From: Rhyacophila brunnea | Taxonomy: Eukaryota; Arthropoda; Insecta; Trichoptera; Rhyacophilidae | Assembly: GCA_022495005.1 (NCBI GenBank) | Contig: JAGYXB010001324.1 | Location: forward strand, 1,364,001 to 1,428,000 | Length of the DNA stretch: 64,000 nt | Reading direction: 5' to 3' | Part shown: positions 1 to 11,720 of the stretch, in pieces | Layout of the letters: every line of letters starts with the position of its first letter | How positions within the stretch are numbered: the first letter of the stretch is position 1 | The notes under the pieces: model-generated | Seen by the model: only the letters and a program-made list of their open reading frames with translations | What the model was told of the DNA's origin: nothing | Databases searched by the model: none | Translations under genes and position numbers: made by a program

Positions 1-1680
1 GAAAATGCCTTTTTGTTAAAAAATCTCACAATAGTCAACGGCTGAAAATTTCGTACCGTCAAAATTGGCCGAATAACAAATTATTCCAGTTCGATACACA
101 TTTAATTTTCAAGTATTTATTCCGGGCGTGGTCAGTTGATATAAAATTTTGCCAAAGGGAAAATTTGAGTCGTACAAGAATTGCCGACACGAAATACGTT
201 CAAAGGTATTGAATAACAATGTTATCGACACCGACCTGCCAAAAGGTAGTCAGTTACTTGAATTATGGAGAGTTTTATTGACCAAAAGGCAACGCAATAT
301 TAATATACGGACACGTGTAAACTCAATGGACGGTATGAATGAACAATAATTTAGGAAAAATAAATAAATTGCAGAAAATCAGTAAGTAAGTATGTACATG
401 CTTAATAACACATAAAAATTGGAAAAGCAATTTTTCAAAGAATTTTCAAAGATTTCGGATATAAACCCAATCCAGTATGTAGAAAAATACTGAATATCAC
501 ATATGAACTGCGGATATCAATGTCCGAACAACTGAAATCAACGACGTTTTCGCATTTCCCGATAAATTTTCCTGCTGGCATAAATACCATGTTTTCATTC
601 AGCAGAGTCGACCATATTTGCGATTCTTCTCAACTACCAGTAGATGGATAGTGTCACCACCTACCTGTAGGTAGGTGTCTTCGCCTAATGAATTGATTAG
701 TAATAAGCCGACATGTAAACCTGATCTCTAACTATACGGCTTAGTAAAACGCCTAAAACGCTTCCTTGTCTAATCATATATAATTGTTTGTCTGTTCGCA
801 GGTTTTGTATTACCCGTTCGGTATATAAACATATCGAACGGGGCGTCGATAGCTACGAACAAGGTAATATAGTATGCAAGAATGATGTATGTTAATTGCC
901 TTGTTCCATAAGATAAAACCTGTGATTATGTAATATAAAATGTTAGATATAAGTTTATTATGTAATTGTATATTAGTATAAATGGGCCAGAATGATTGTC
1001 AAAATAAAGAGACGAATGCAGTAGCGAGAGGTTATAATAAGATGTATAAAATGTTATGTGGAACACACTAATCGAATGATATTTCCATCTATAAACTCGT
1101 TAATAATAAACTAATAATTATAGAATCAATGTATAACATGGCAACACCAGCCAACGCGCGGGTATGTGTGCGCGTCGGTGTAAGTATGTAAGAATGCTGC
1201 AAATGGCCATACTTACAATTATAACGTGGCAACACCAACAAAGCGCATAGCAACAGAGAGCCAAACATGTCGGGACATGTTCGTATCGTAGATAAACGGG
1301 CATAGCAACGCACCAACGGCCGGCCGATGCATTGGTGTGTGTGCATCGGCGGGCCTACGCAATAACTTCAGTAGAGTCTCTTAAATTTAATTTTTATGAA
1401 ATATTGTTCGATTTTTGTGTTCATAATTAGTATAGTTATCGTCTGTAATATAAAGCATGAGGAAATTCGCATATTTAAGAACGAATAAATTCTTGATTGC
1501 AACCAGCGCGGGCTTCGCCAATTTCTGATCAAATAATGTTGTGTTGTGGTATGTTTGGCGTGTAGGGCACCGGAGCAAGCCCCATATCCCTTTCATCTGT
1601 ATGATGGCGTGTGATGGAAGTCTCCTCCCTTGCGGGTTTTTTTCTGTAATGTCTGCATCATGGCTTGTTGGTTAGATTTA
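1..1680. other. Non-coding stretch with a small palindrome
   Basis: No gene was recognised. The short open frames here have no family resemblance. The one clear structure is an 8-bp perfect inverted repeat (CCCGTTCG at 813-820, CGAACGGG at 835-842) around a TATATAAA-like loop. The patch 1130-1370 is richer in CpG than its surroundings and holds two copies of a short word, ATGGCAACACC near 1137 and GTGGCAACACC near 1225. Function unknown. Confidence 0.5.
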
Positions 1681-1689
1681 AAATAGTGT

Positions 1690-1945
1690 TTTTCTTCTTT
1701 CTTCTTTCTTCTTTCTTCACTCTTGTCGGCGCTCGTTCGTTTCTATCTATCTTGGTCTGGATTTAGGTCCTTTTGCTGGTTAGTCTTCTCATGAGTTCGT
1801 TGGCGATATCGATGGCGTTCTTGAGCGCCATCAGCGCTTCATTGATTTGGTCTGGCTCCGAAAAACGTTATTGTGGTGGGGTTCGAACCCGCTCCGTGCG
1901 AAAGCGTTTCGCATGACTATAGATAGTGGAATTAGCCATTACACC
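1690..1945 (-). repeat. tRNA-derived SINE, apparently full length
   Basis: Read on the minus strand, the 5' end carries an A-box-like TGGTGTAATGG (about 1935-1945) and a perfect B box, GGTTCGAACCC (about 1875-1885), the two internal RNA polymerase III promoter elements of tRNA genes. About 150 bp of unrelated body follows. The copy then ends in a simple (AAAGAAG)n tail, visible on the plus strand as repeated CTTCTTT at 1691-1718. Head, body and simple tail are the layout of a SINE moved by a LINE. A hairpin (TGCGAAA/TTTCGCA) lies between the boxes. The flanks 'gattttaattta' and 'tattttaaatct' could be a decayed target-site duplication. The body contains a 33-codon open frame of helical character, most likely chance. 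Confidence 0.65.
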
Positions 1946-2590
1946 ATAAATTAAAATCATGACCATAGCTGCGCGGGAAAAAGACAGCGATATAAATCGG
2001 GCAAGGTGGGGACATATCGCCGATCGATATACCCTTGGACATTGAAACCGAATTTCCTTTGCGAGAAGTAGTATTTTGCTATTTGTTGGAAATAGTAAAA
2101 TATTATTTCATATTACTATATAAGACGTAGTTTTAAGAATAAATTGTTATCATTATAAATGTAAAATTGTAAAAGGTAAAGGCAACAGACAGGTTTACGT
2201 CGTAAAATCACAAATATTTATGTGAGGGTTGATGGAGGATAATTACAGGGCCTATTATTATGTCAATAGGTACCTAGTAAGTAGTTGTAAATGCATGTAA
2301 TTTAAACGCTAATCAAATCGTGTGTTTACTCCTGGCATAAGACTAAAACCGCGAGTTTATGCCGGAGATAGCTATTTAAATGCTCTAAATAAATTCATAT
2401 AAAATCCATAGAATTAGATAGACGATATTTTATAACGTCAATATATCCATCCACGTGCACAAAATATATTATCTCTTAATACTTGGTCCTTCTGACAAAC
2501 CAGTAAATTCCTATTAAATAAACAAGAGATATTACGCAGTACGAATTAACGGACACATTAGAATCTTTGGTCACCCCCTCTTATCTCTTT

Positions 2591-2655
2591 GGACCAATTA
2601 GAATAAGGGAGGCTGCTATAAAAGAGGGCGCATCCGAGAGACTTTTATCAGTCTA
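2591..2655 (+). promoter_or_regulatory. RNA polymerase II core promoter (CCAAT, TATA, Inr)
   Basis: A CCAAT word lies at about 2594-2598, TATAAAAG at 2617-2624 and an arthropod-type initiator TCAGTC at 2648-2653. The presumed start A is at 2650, 33 bases from the first T of the TATA box, which is the normal spacing. The block is more GC-rich than its flanks. It may drive a host transcript or belong to a solo LTR. No downstream coding exon was recognised, so the transcript is unknown. Confidence 0.6.
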
Positions 2656-3043
2656 CCGGATCATCTCTCAGGAACAACATCTTCTCTACTAGCAGCCTCT
2701 CTTCAAACACTCTGGACCAGTCTCACCAGTTTCGCCGCTCATCTCTTCGCTTCTTGAACGCCGAAGTACTCCCCGGTGAGAGTTTCGCATCCCGTTTACT
2801 TACGGGTGGGAAATATCTCTCGCGTTCGCTGTAATCGGTCGTCACGTTTACTTGTCTGCCGCCTTCACCTACATTGGCTTGTAAAAATATTATCTACTGG
2901 ACGATACATACTGAAAATAAACCGAGTAATTACCGACTTTTTCAAAAGGAAACATCGTTATTATTAATAACCCCTCACCGACTAAGCTAGGAAAATTCAT
3001 CAACGAAGTGCGCAGTGGCGTATCGTTGAGGGGGTGTTGTTAA
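2650..3043 (+). other. Putative transcribed leader or solo LTR body
   Basis: Downstream of the TATA/Inr pair the sequence stays GC-rich for about 200 bp. A plausible 5' splice site (CCCCG|GTGAGAGT) lies at 2775/2776 and a poly(A)-signal-like AATAAA near 2914-2919. Promoter plus nearby polyadenylation signal is what an LTR looks like, but I could not fix TG...CA ends or a target-site duplication. The block is bracketed by inverted words (CACCCCCTC near 2573, GAGGGGGTG near 3030). The end (CAGTGGCGTATCG near 3015) resembles common insect DNA-transposon termini. Alternatives are a host first exon and 5' UTR, or a composite of repeats. Confidence 0.35.
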
Positions 3044-4745
3044 TAGCTTTAATTGATTACTATTTCGTTAGAGAATTGCAGCAAAATAAGGATAATTTCA
3101 ATAATTAAAAAAATAAACACACGCGTATAATTTTTTTTTTTTTGATTTATGCATGGAAAATAATTCTCCATTGTTAGTACTTGTTACGTGCATAGATACG
3201 ATTATGTAATTATTTGTAATACAATAAGTTACCTTTAGAGAGTGGTAGGTTTAGCGACTTGAAGGCCCGAGGTACTATCTATTTTTGAGGCCCTCCACGA
3301 TAAAAAATAAAAATCATACATACCAACTCACAATTACCCAGAATAAATACCTATATATCATTTCCCTATCCAATTATTATCGAAAAGACAGCAAAAAAAG
3401 CTTACAGCTTCAGTCCTTGTGCCAAAGTCATACCAATGTACGCATATAATTCACTGTAGACATTGTTCCCCAAACATCATGATTTTTGAAGACCACAAAG
3501 TAGGCAAATATTTAAAAATGGCCTATTTGAATTTGCTAGATTTGAACGTGTAATGGCTTCTAATACTAATACAATACCAAGATGGGTTTCCAATATGGAT
3601 GACAGCTACTACAGTACAAGACCAGGATAAGTGGAGGGGTCAGAAGTAGGTATATGGTGGTATATTATTATTATGTAGATAATTATGTAATAAGTTGATT
3701 ATTAAAATTATTAAAAAAGAAGACATTTGAAATCTTCTTAAATTATTTCAATGTTCTAGTATTAACATTAGTAGCAGATGTGTTTCAAAATGAATGCGGT
3801 TTTGTTTGAAACTATACAGTTATTTTGTTTACTGTTTACATTTCAGATAATTAGTGAGTATGCTTTTGAATAAATACACAACATTGTGATTTCACATTTC
3901 TCCGTAAAAGCCTTGTCAATATAGTGGTAAGCCACAATAATTAAAGTTTGAGGACCGTATTATATCTGAAAATCATTTCAACTTGTGGTTTTAAATTTTG
4001 ATGTTACACAATTATGATAAATTAAGTTGTCTATTTTACGTTATTATATAAATATGAACAGACTTAAATTAAAATGAGCGTCTATAAGTATATTTTGTCG
4101 AAAATAATAAAATTATCAATGCTCCTCACTACTAAAGTTGAAAATTACAATATAACTTTGAGTACTTCATTTTAGCCTAAATCATGTGGTTGTGTTTTAT
4201 ATTGTAATATATACAGATGATTCCGCTTAATTAGAGGCGCCGTTTAATTAAGTTAAATCTCAAGGAACGGAAACCAATGAACTAACAGTTATTTAAATCG
4301 CTTAATTGAGTCAGTAAATGCGCTGAACTGTGGAGAAATCGAAAACTCCTACTTAAAAAAAATATGCAGATGACATTTAAAATGCTGATGAAACCGGTCT
4401 TTATTACCGTGCAATGGGGAAAATTAGGATATGTTACAAGTCCCAATTGTTATTAATTGTCATTAATTTTCAACACTAGATAACAATTTATCATACTCGT
4501 ATTACGATGAAAATGAAGACTGTGAATATACTTGATTTATTTTTGCGGTTTAAATTTTATTAACATATTTATTATTTTATTTATTGTATAAATTTTTTGA
4601 AAGAAAAATATTTATTGTTTGATTCGCTTAATTGGGCTACTTATTTGGGCTAAAATGCCCTAGTCCCGACGTATGACTAGGTAGATATATAGGTATATTT
4701 CGGCGAGTGGACAACCGCTGGACAATTGCCATCATACAGTGGTAT
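3044..4745. other. AT-rich non-coding DNA
   Basis: No gene, RNA or defined repeat was recognised. A homopolymer T run lies near 3130. Short inverted words GGCCCTCCAC (near 3289) and GTGGAGGGGTC (near 3631) could be the worn ends of a small element, but nothing else supports that. Confidence 0.4.
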
Positions 4746-4749
4746 GTAA

Positions 4750-4905
4750 GGGGAACTAAACGTATAGGGACACCCTAAAACCTACTGGATAGACGAACAC
4801 ATAAAGATCGGTGGATGTATGTGACAGCAAAGAACTAGGGATCGAGAAAAGTGGAGGGAGCTAGTAGAGGCCTTCATACAGCAGTAAATCGACTCCGGCT
4901 GACGA
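4750..4905 (+). mobile_element. LINE 3' end: degenerate C terminus of an endonuclease/reverse transcriptase ORF
   Basis: One frame reads, with two stops, GHPKTYWIDEHIKI ... RDREKWRELVEAFIQQ. This matches the conserved C-terminal pattern of insect RTE-like non-LTR retrotransposon polyproteins (GRPxTRWxDD ... DRxxWRxLxEAxxQQ). The coding end is followed by a GACGATGATA-like stretch, consistent with the short 3' repeats of such elements. The reverse transcriptase core is absent, so this is a 5'-truncated insertion, which is typical of target-primed reverse transcription. Confidence 0.6.
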
Positions 4906-5754
4906 TGATATACAGATAAATATAATATTATATAAACTTTACATGGAGTTCATACATTGTTTATGTATTTAATAAATTAGGAATTTAATAGAAATACTAC
5001 AACCGTTTACTACTAATAAGTCTATACAATATATGCAATTAGAAGAGAAACAACGCTAATTTATCGTGATAGGAAAGTTATTTAATTTAATGTTGGATAC
5101 CTGTATGATTATTTAATGAGGAATTTTACATCTCAAATTAATATATGTATTTTCTGAAGTGTTAGTCTTTGTACGTATAAGGCTATTATTTCAAACGTTT
5201 GTAATTTTTTATAGTGAAGAAAACTGTAGGAATAGTAAATATATATTTTAAGCATTTTGACTATATATTATGTAAATATGATAATGGTTGAAGGCTATAA
5301 ACAATAATATCATTATTTTATTCCAGTTAAAAGACCTTAGCAGCCGAAATATAACGAATTATCTGTATACAGATTGAGAATTTTTTTTACCGAACTGACA
5401 GATTGACAGAAAATATCACTGACAAAACAGGTCTAACGTATTCCGGGATATGACGGTATTTACGATAATACATAATATATTGAATTCCAATTTTCTCTTT
5501 TATTTACAATTATATGAGTGATGGAATACTCAGAAATAATAAATAGCATGAATATTCTTAAAAGACTTCTAAAAGTTATAAAATAATAATAACGTATTAC
5601 ATATTTTTTAATTTTATTTCTGAAACACATTATTCAGTTTAATATTTTTTCACTGAGTTTTATTGAACCGATAATCATCACATTGCACGCGCTGAGTTAA
5701 GCTACCGATGTACGTGTCATTAATCACGATGAAATTTTATAACATGCATCTGAG
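4906..5754. other. AT-rich non-coding DNA
   Basis: Nothing beyond ordinary AT-rich sequence was recognised. It ends at the target-site duplication of the adjoining inverted-repeat element. Confidence 0.4.
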
Positions 5755-6391
5755 TAGGGATTGCAATACCGAATGAAAATGTCAATACCGGTTTTTCGGT
5801 ATTTCTTATTGAATACCGGTATTCATTAAAATATTTAGAAAAACAGACGTTCCTACGTGTCAGTAAATATAGCTATTAAAATATCTTTAAACATTATTTA
5901 TAGCAAAAACCTACAAACCTACATTTATTATGTTGAATTTGAATATATTGATACATAATATATTTATATATTATACACAATATGTATATTTAACAAAAGC
6001 CATCAAAAAGACGACTTCATCAAAAGTGCAAAAAATCCGGTTGCAGAAAAAGTTTCTTAAATTCAATGCTTATCAGTCATCACTAATTATACAATAATTG
6101 AACATTTGTCATTGATGTTTTCTATTGCGAAATAATATTATGATAATTCATCGCAACAATAATTATATAAATATATTTGATGACTTTTGTTTTATCATTA
6201 TTTTACCTATATTGGATTCAGTCAATATAATTGCATTTTAGCAGGACGTAACTTTAATTCATTTTCAAAAACGTAAACGAATATGGTTTCTTAATACCGA
6301 AAACTCCGGTATTTTGGATTTTTATAACAGGTATTTTGGTATTGATAAATACTGGAATACCGGTTTTGAAATACCGGTATTGCAATCTCTA
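5755..6391. mobile_element. Non-autonomous hAT-like DNA transposon (MITE)
   Basis: The terminal inverted repeats are TAGGGATTGCAATACCG on the left and, as the reverse complement of the right end, TAGAGATTGCAATACCG, followed by repeated subterminal AATACCGGT motifs on both sides. The flanking 8-mers are catctgag (5747-5754) and cgtctgag (6392-6399). They differ at one base, as expected for an old 8-bp hAT target-site duplication. No transposase is encoded in the 637 bp. Family placement rests on the duplication length and TIR style. Confidence 0.8.
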
Positions 6392-6399
6392 CGTCTGAG

Positions 6400-7545
6400 G
6401 TATTATTTCAAATTCTGGTAATATTGTTGACCATCATATTTTGTGATTTTAAAACACGGTACTGACAATAGGTAAACACTAACTTTGAATATGAGGAATA
6501 TTGATAATAATTTTGAATTCAACCCCATTTTATTAAAATCAATGATATATAATACTGAATAGCGTAGCATTTTTTTTTTAAATATTTACTTCCAATGAGA
6601 CGTGCACTAGAACTATCGCGTTTCGGGCAAAATTTATTTATATTCCATAAATAATGGTACATTTTTTAATATTTCATATTGGTGATTTAAATAAATACAT
6701 AGGTTATAAATAATCTACTTAATATTTAAAAAAGGATGATATCAATAATTAGGTATTGCTGTTATAACAATATAGTTATTTTGCCTATACTAATCTCTTA
6801 TGTGTATAGATTGCTCCAAAATATTGTATGGATGTTGGTACACGTTATGTTTATAGTTAGCTAAAGAAGTTGTCAAATTTTCAACTCAGTGTTTTTTATG
6901 AAATATTATTTAATGGGACCATCTGGAAATAAATAATGCTATTATATATTATTATAATATGTAAATAAAGTATATTAAAACTTATGAAGTAAATACATAT
7001 TATTGTAACACAAATTCACGCTGGAATCCCAAAATAAGTTCGTATCATTTATCAGAGTTAAACCAAAAAGAGTGTAAAATACAGTATAGACATGAAAATG
7101 TATTTTTAACGCGTAGGTACATAGAGCTTTGGCAATCCCGAAGGAAAACATAGAAAGGTACATTTTACCGCCCAGTTAAACGATTAATATTGTACCCTCT
7201 TGCAGCAAATATATTTCCAGCACAAAAAGGACGCAACGCTCTTATCTTTAATGTATTAATGACACAGATAGAAGGGGACGAGTCACCATTTACCATACAT
7301 GTACCTGCCACGGAATTTAGCGGACGCTTGTTCACATATTAACCAAAGAGTTGATAGCAGAATTATTATGAAACTGTTCATAAGAAAGGCTTTATTTCTA
7401 TCTAAAATTCAAAATAATTGCATAGCAAGATACTTTCCATGTTAAAGGGATTGTTTATAGGAATTTTTACGAAGGTTTATATTATTAAGTTCATTAAATT
7501 TGATATAATAACTAACAGCAAAAGCCAATAACCATTTTTGAAGAT
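6400..7545. other. AT-rich non-coding DNA
   Basis: No gene or repeat was recognised. The open frames present are short, hydrophobic by composition and without motifs. Confidence 0.4.
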
Positions 7546-7549
7546 ACAA

Positions 7550-7926
7550 GTCAGAATGAACCACTTCTTCGCCTCTAAGAAAATCGTGATTGATAGTGTC
7601 CAGCTTGAGCAGGTCTGCAATTATATAATCTCAAACAATAAGTATCTATAAATGGTTGATGGTTGAATGCATAACGAAATTAAGACGTCAGAACGTCATT
7701 TTAAAAAGCGACTTTAATCGCAGGGTGTTTAGCCAATGTGTGCTTCTATTAGTAACGTATGCATGAGAAACTTGATCTCTTAGTAACAGAGTAATTAAAA
7801 AATAATACTTGCACGATGCGGCATGGACAAGTATTAATATGTTGGGCATCACGCATAAAGATAGAAAAATGATCGAATGGATAAGTGAGAGAATGAGAGT
7901 ATTGAACGAAATAACGTAAGTATACC
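7550..7926 (+). pseudogene. RTE-type LINE reverse transcriptase fragment, heavily decayed
   Basis: Across frames one can read FFASKKIVIDSVQLEQVCNY, then words equivalent to VFNQCVLPVxTYG, then RCGMDKY.MLGITHKDRKM and IEWISERMRVLNEI. These are the thumb and C-terminal motifs of insect RTE-like endonuclease/reverse transcriptases (ERGMERxMLGIxxRDRxRNExIRxxTxVxDVI). Stops and frameshifts interrupt every frame. The same motifs in the same order occur at 63590-63960, so both derive from one family. Not functional. Confidence 0.65.
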
Positions 7927-9330
7927 TACCAAAATAAGTCCCAAGCAAATATATATATATAATAGTTTATTTTCAATTTAGCAGAAAATATTATTCTCTA
8001 AAAAATTCGGAGCAGTTCGGTACTTCAAACATAGAGTTCTCGAAAAAAACAATTTTTTTATAGAGATACTATCGATCTGAAACATTTAGCATTATTTATA
8101 GATTTAGATCTAGAAGTTTCTAGATTAAAACGCACGGCATCATTATGCTCATTGTGTTACCGTCGATTTAATCTAGGTATACTAATATTAAATTTAAGTA
8201 TACGTCTATGATTATAAAATACTTTGCTTTTTATCAGCATTTAGATATTTCCATGATATCTAAGTAGGTAGGTATTTTTTTATAAAGTCCGTTTGTTACA
8301 TCACAACTTAAAAACTACTAATTGATATTGTTGAAACTTGTACAGCTTACAGAATACGTAAATGCTACCAATTGAGTAATGTTTAATTTTGAATTTTAAA
8401 AGTTTACGTAAATCAGATAAAAGAACGCATAAAAGTAGTTGTAATAATTTATCACGAGTAAATAAAGTGGTTAAATAGTAGGCGGTGATGGAGTGAGGTA
8501 AAATGGGCATAAGCTTAATGGGCACATCCAACCGTCGTATATCTCATTGATTTAACAAAATACATGGAATAATAGTCATACTATTTTAATTACTTACTAA
8601 AAGAAGCTCCTTCAAATAAAATGACAATGACGTATATGCGATGTGTTTATCCTTTCTTTCGATTTAAAATGTATCTTTATTTTGATGTAATCCCACGTAG
8701 CATAAAAAGGAAGAGTATAATTCATAATAAATTTAAAAAAATCTTGATGTAACTTATTCTGCGATCATAATCATCGATTCAAAGAAAAACATCTTTAATT
8801 ATAAAAAAAAAATCTTCATTAATTTTTTAATTCAACTAGTTATTTGAAATATTTTTATACATGATTTTTAAATTTAAGACAACTTTTGACCTTCACCATC
8901 TCTATAAGACATGTATAATGAGTAATTCGACTATACAACAAATAAGCATTTAGTATTAAGTATATAATATCATATGGTTTAGAGATTCACATCTCACGTA
9001 TTTCAAGGAACTGTCCAGAACTTGATTAGACATTCAATAAATGTGGATAAAGAAAAGAAAATGCCTTAATTAGTTTCCGAGAAAATAAAAGCTTTTAAGG
9101 TTATAATTCGTGCGTGCGTTGATTGAAAATGTATATAGCTTATATCACAGTCGAGTAGTGTATAGTATATTATGATTTATTTTTCATTGCAGGATAGAAC
9201 TGATAGAATAAAGCATATAGTTTGTTTTGGAGATGTTAACAACACCGATAGAATATTATGATGATAACGAGAAATAATAAGAAAGTTGTGTTATGTATTA
9301 TCAGTAGGTAAAATAGACAGTTTCATACTC
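7927..9330. other. AT-rich non-coding DNA
   Basis: No gene was recognised. A TCTAGAAGTTTCTAGA palindrome near 8110-8126 looks like a partial heat-shock element but lacks a clean third unit. Confidence 0.4.
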
Positions 9331-9334
9331 GGCG

Positions 9335-9445
9335 CTACAGCTCAAGTCGATCCCTGGCCTCCTCCACTACAGCACGGTCCTCCGCACGTCTTTTCCAGTT
9401 CCTGATTTCTAGCAGCTGGTTGGCATCTTTTGTAATGTTATCACC
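9335..9445 (-). mobile_element. LINE C-terminal fragment
   Basis: The minus strand is open for KDANQLLEIRNWKRRAEDRAV and then EEARDRLEL followed by a stop. This is the terminal motif (RNWxxxAxDRxxWRxxxEEAxxRLGL) of insect non-LTR retrotransposon ORF2 proteins, with a small deletion where the WRR residues usually sit. Nothing upstream on the same strand extends it, so it is a short relic. The fragment is more GC-rich than its surroundings. Confidence 0.5.
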
Positions 9446-9954
9446 ATTTTTGACAGACATCGTATTAAATTAATAGGGCAATCAGCGCGGCTATTCTTGA
9501 TAGTAAGCGCTTTAGCACGTTTCCGTTATTTTCATTGGTCCAAATTAACACGGAAGGCATTCTATACACAAGGCAGTTATCGGCGACTATCGACGGTTAT
9601 CTCAAATAATTAGAAACTAAATCTTTTTAATCCGTTCTTGGCAAATAATACAATTTAGTTTGATTCGACGGCATCTATCTATTTCAGAATATATACTTAT
9701 TATCGTGGTAACAGTGTCATACTTATAATACATTCTAGCGTTTGTACCCAGTTTCGCTCGGGCGTTTTTTGGTGTTTGCGTATTTTTACTGTTACATAAT
9801 ACTTTAAGAAAAAACCAAATGCGGAATGTATTTTAGTTTTATTGTCCAGTGTCATGACTGTAGATGCCGATTGTTGCATTTGCTTGGTTAGATTATATTA
9901 TTTTCCCCGAAGATAACATATTAGTATTTCACATAGATAATCTTTCACGTTCAA

Positions 9955-10015
9955 GATGGTCGAGTGGTAACGGGTCGGCTAATAATATCGTAGTTTCCGG
10001 GTTTCAATCCACACA
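9955..10015 (+). repeat. tRNA-like SINE head
   Basis: TGGTCGAGTGG (an A box) at about 9958-9968 and GGGTTTCAATCC (close to a B box) at about 9999-10010 have roughly tRNA-like spacing. Acceptor arms do not pair, so this is probably a SINE promoter remnant, not a tRNA gene. No clear body or tail was identified. Confidence 0.45.
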
Positions 10016-10439
10016 AAAACATCAAAATCATGCCCTGATCAAAATTTTAGCCAATGAATTTTCAGCAAAAAGCTCAGTACTCTAGAGCTTTCCGTTTAGG
10101 AGCCTTTAATTTCCAACGTTGTGTTTTATACACACTGATTGTTAATTAACGAGATTGTAGAAAACTGTATATAACGGTCCAGAGTATTGGTATATGAAGA
10201 TAGACTATATCTAATTAATCTGTTCTTTGATACAAACTATGTATATTGTATATGTTTATTTTTTTAGTTAATCTTAGATGTTTTATTTCTCAGTATTACT
10301 TTGTCAAACCTAGTTTTTAACTCATTCCACTAAGACGTGCACTGAATTTTTAAAATAGAACAGAAAGTTAGGAGGGTATAAATACTAAAGCATAAAGTAA
10401 ACGCTTGCTGTTTAGTACAAAAGGGTTAATATATTCGCA

Positions 10440-10830
10440 TGTTTAATTGTTAAGCGATCGATTTTTATTGTCGCCCCTCTAACATATTGAATAGAATATT
10501 GGGCAAGGATTGGAGCTGATGGAAGCGGTCAAACGAGGCCATGAACTGTTCGCGAGTAATCGAGTTAAGAGGGTCCGATGGCACGTGGAAAACATATTGA
10601 GAATTCTGATTCGGAGGGTGGCAACAGAATGGAAGCTTGGAATGTGCCCCGACCACGCGTCAATTCAACCCTATATTATCCAACCTTTGCTAAACACACT
10701 GCCAATGTACTATACTATCGTCCAGAGATTAAACTTTATAAACTGTTTTCAAATGGTGAACGAATCAATTATATAATGCTCTATCCAGTCGAATTAGAAC
10801 TAGTAATCCATTTAAACGAAGTTTAAAAAA
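10440..10830. other. Unidentified GC-richer island with overlapping open frames
   Basis: Three overlapping frames stay open here: 10510-10776 and 10578-10826 on plus, and 10465-10656 on minus. The sequence is clearly less AT-rich than its neighbours. None of the translations matches a family I recognise. Such an island is most likely an old transposon coding remnant. No splice signals or promoter were picked out. Confidence 0.3.
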
Positions 10831-10917
10831 TGTATGCTGTGTTCTGAATACTTAATATATAACCAATTAAATTACATTGCAAAAAAAATAAATCAACATG
10901 TTTATTTTTATATAATA

Positions 10918-11545
10918 CTAGCTGAAGTACCCGGCTTTGCACAGGGTCGCTTCGTGCTTATATTTATCTTAGATATTTAAAAAAATAATAAGAGGTAATT
11001 ATTTTTTTAATATTAAAATATCTGTGTAATACAATATGGCAATATGAAAATAATTCTAATAGGAATAAAGGTCAAACAAAAGACCACTAAATTAAAATCG
11101 AATCCAAAATATGCAAACGTTATAATGTTATTAATATGTAGTAAAAAAAAATCTAAATTGGATGGAACAAACAAACAATAAACTTTGTATTTTATATAAT
11201 ACTAATTTAGAAACTTTTGCAGGTGTGCGCACAACAACTGACAAAAGTTTCATCGCAATCGGATGAATGGTATAGGGACCATACGAATAAAAGAAGATAG
11301 AATGAAGAAGAAGAAGAAGAAGAACATGGTTGTACTAATTCAGAAATCTTTGCGGGTATTACCACAACAACTGACGAAGGTTTCATCGCAATCGGATGAA
11401 TGGTATAGGAACCATACTAATAATAGAAAAGAGAATAAAGAAGAAGGTGATAATTTTTCTAATTCAGAAACCTTTGTGGGTGTGCATACAACCACTTACT
11501 AAAATTTCATCGCAATCGGATGAATGGTATTGGAACGCATACGGA

Positions 11546-11588
<43 letters not shown>

Positions 11589-11720
11589 TTTACTTTTATA
11601 TATAAGATATAGCCTATACTCTTTGCGTAAGTGCAAGCAATAAGTTGACAAAGTTTTATAGCAATCGGATGAACGGTTTGGCAGCGCATAAAATACGATC
11701 AAACAAACAAACAAATATTG
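10918..11720 (+). repeat. Dispersed insect repeat with four tandem ~130-bp units and a (CAGA)n tract
   Basis: It begins ACTAGCTGAAGTACCCGGC, a start shared by a very common insect interspersed repeat. A unit containing TCGCAATCGGATGAATGGT then recurs from about 11251, 11384, 11508 and 11658 (spacing 133, 124 and about 150 bp). Between units lie GAAGAA simple repeats, and the third unit is followed by the CAGA tract and TTTATATATAAGATAT, a typical 3' end of this repeat class. The internal tandem array suggests unequal exchange or replication slippage. Open frames here are products of the simple repeats, not genes. Confidence 0.65.
11547..11588. repeat. (CAGA)10 microsatellite
   Basis: About ten and a half uninterrupted CAGA units lie inside the larger dispersed repeat. 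Its purity suggests length polymorphism. Confidence 0.95.

Noticed and set aside
8110..8126. Heat-shock-element-like palindrome TCTAGAAGTTTCTAGA
   Set aside because: Only two clean nGAAn/nTTCn units and no adjacent promoter.
11499..11714. Open frames with repeated DRQT or CLSV words
   Set aside because: They are translations of the CAGA microsatellite.
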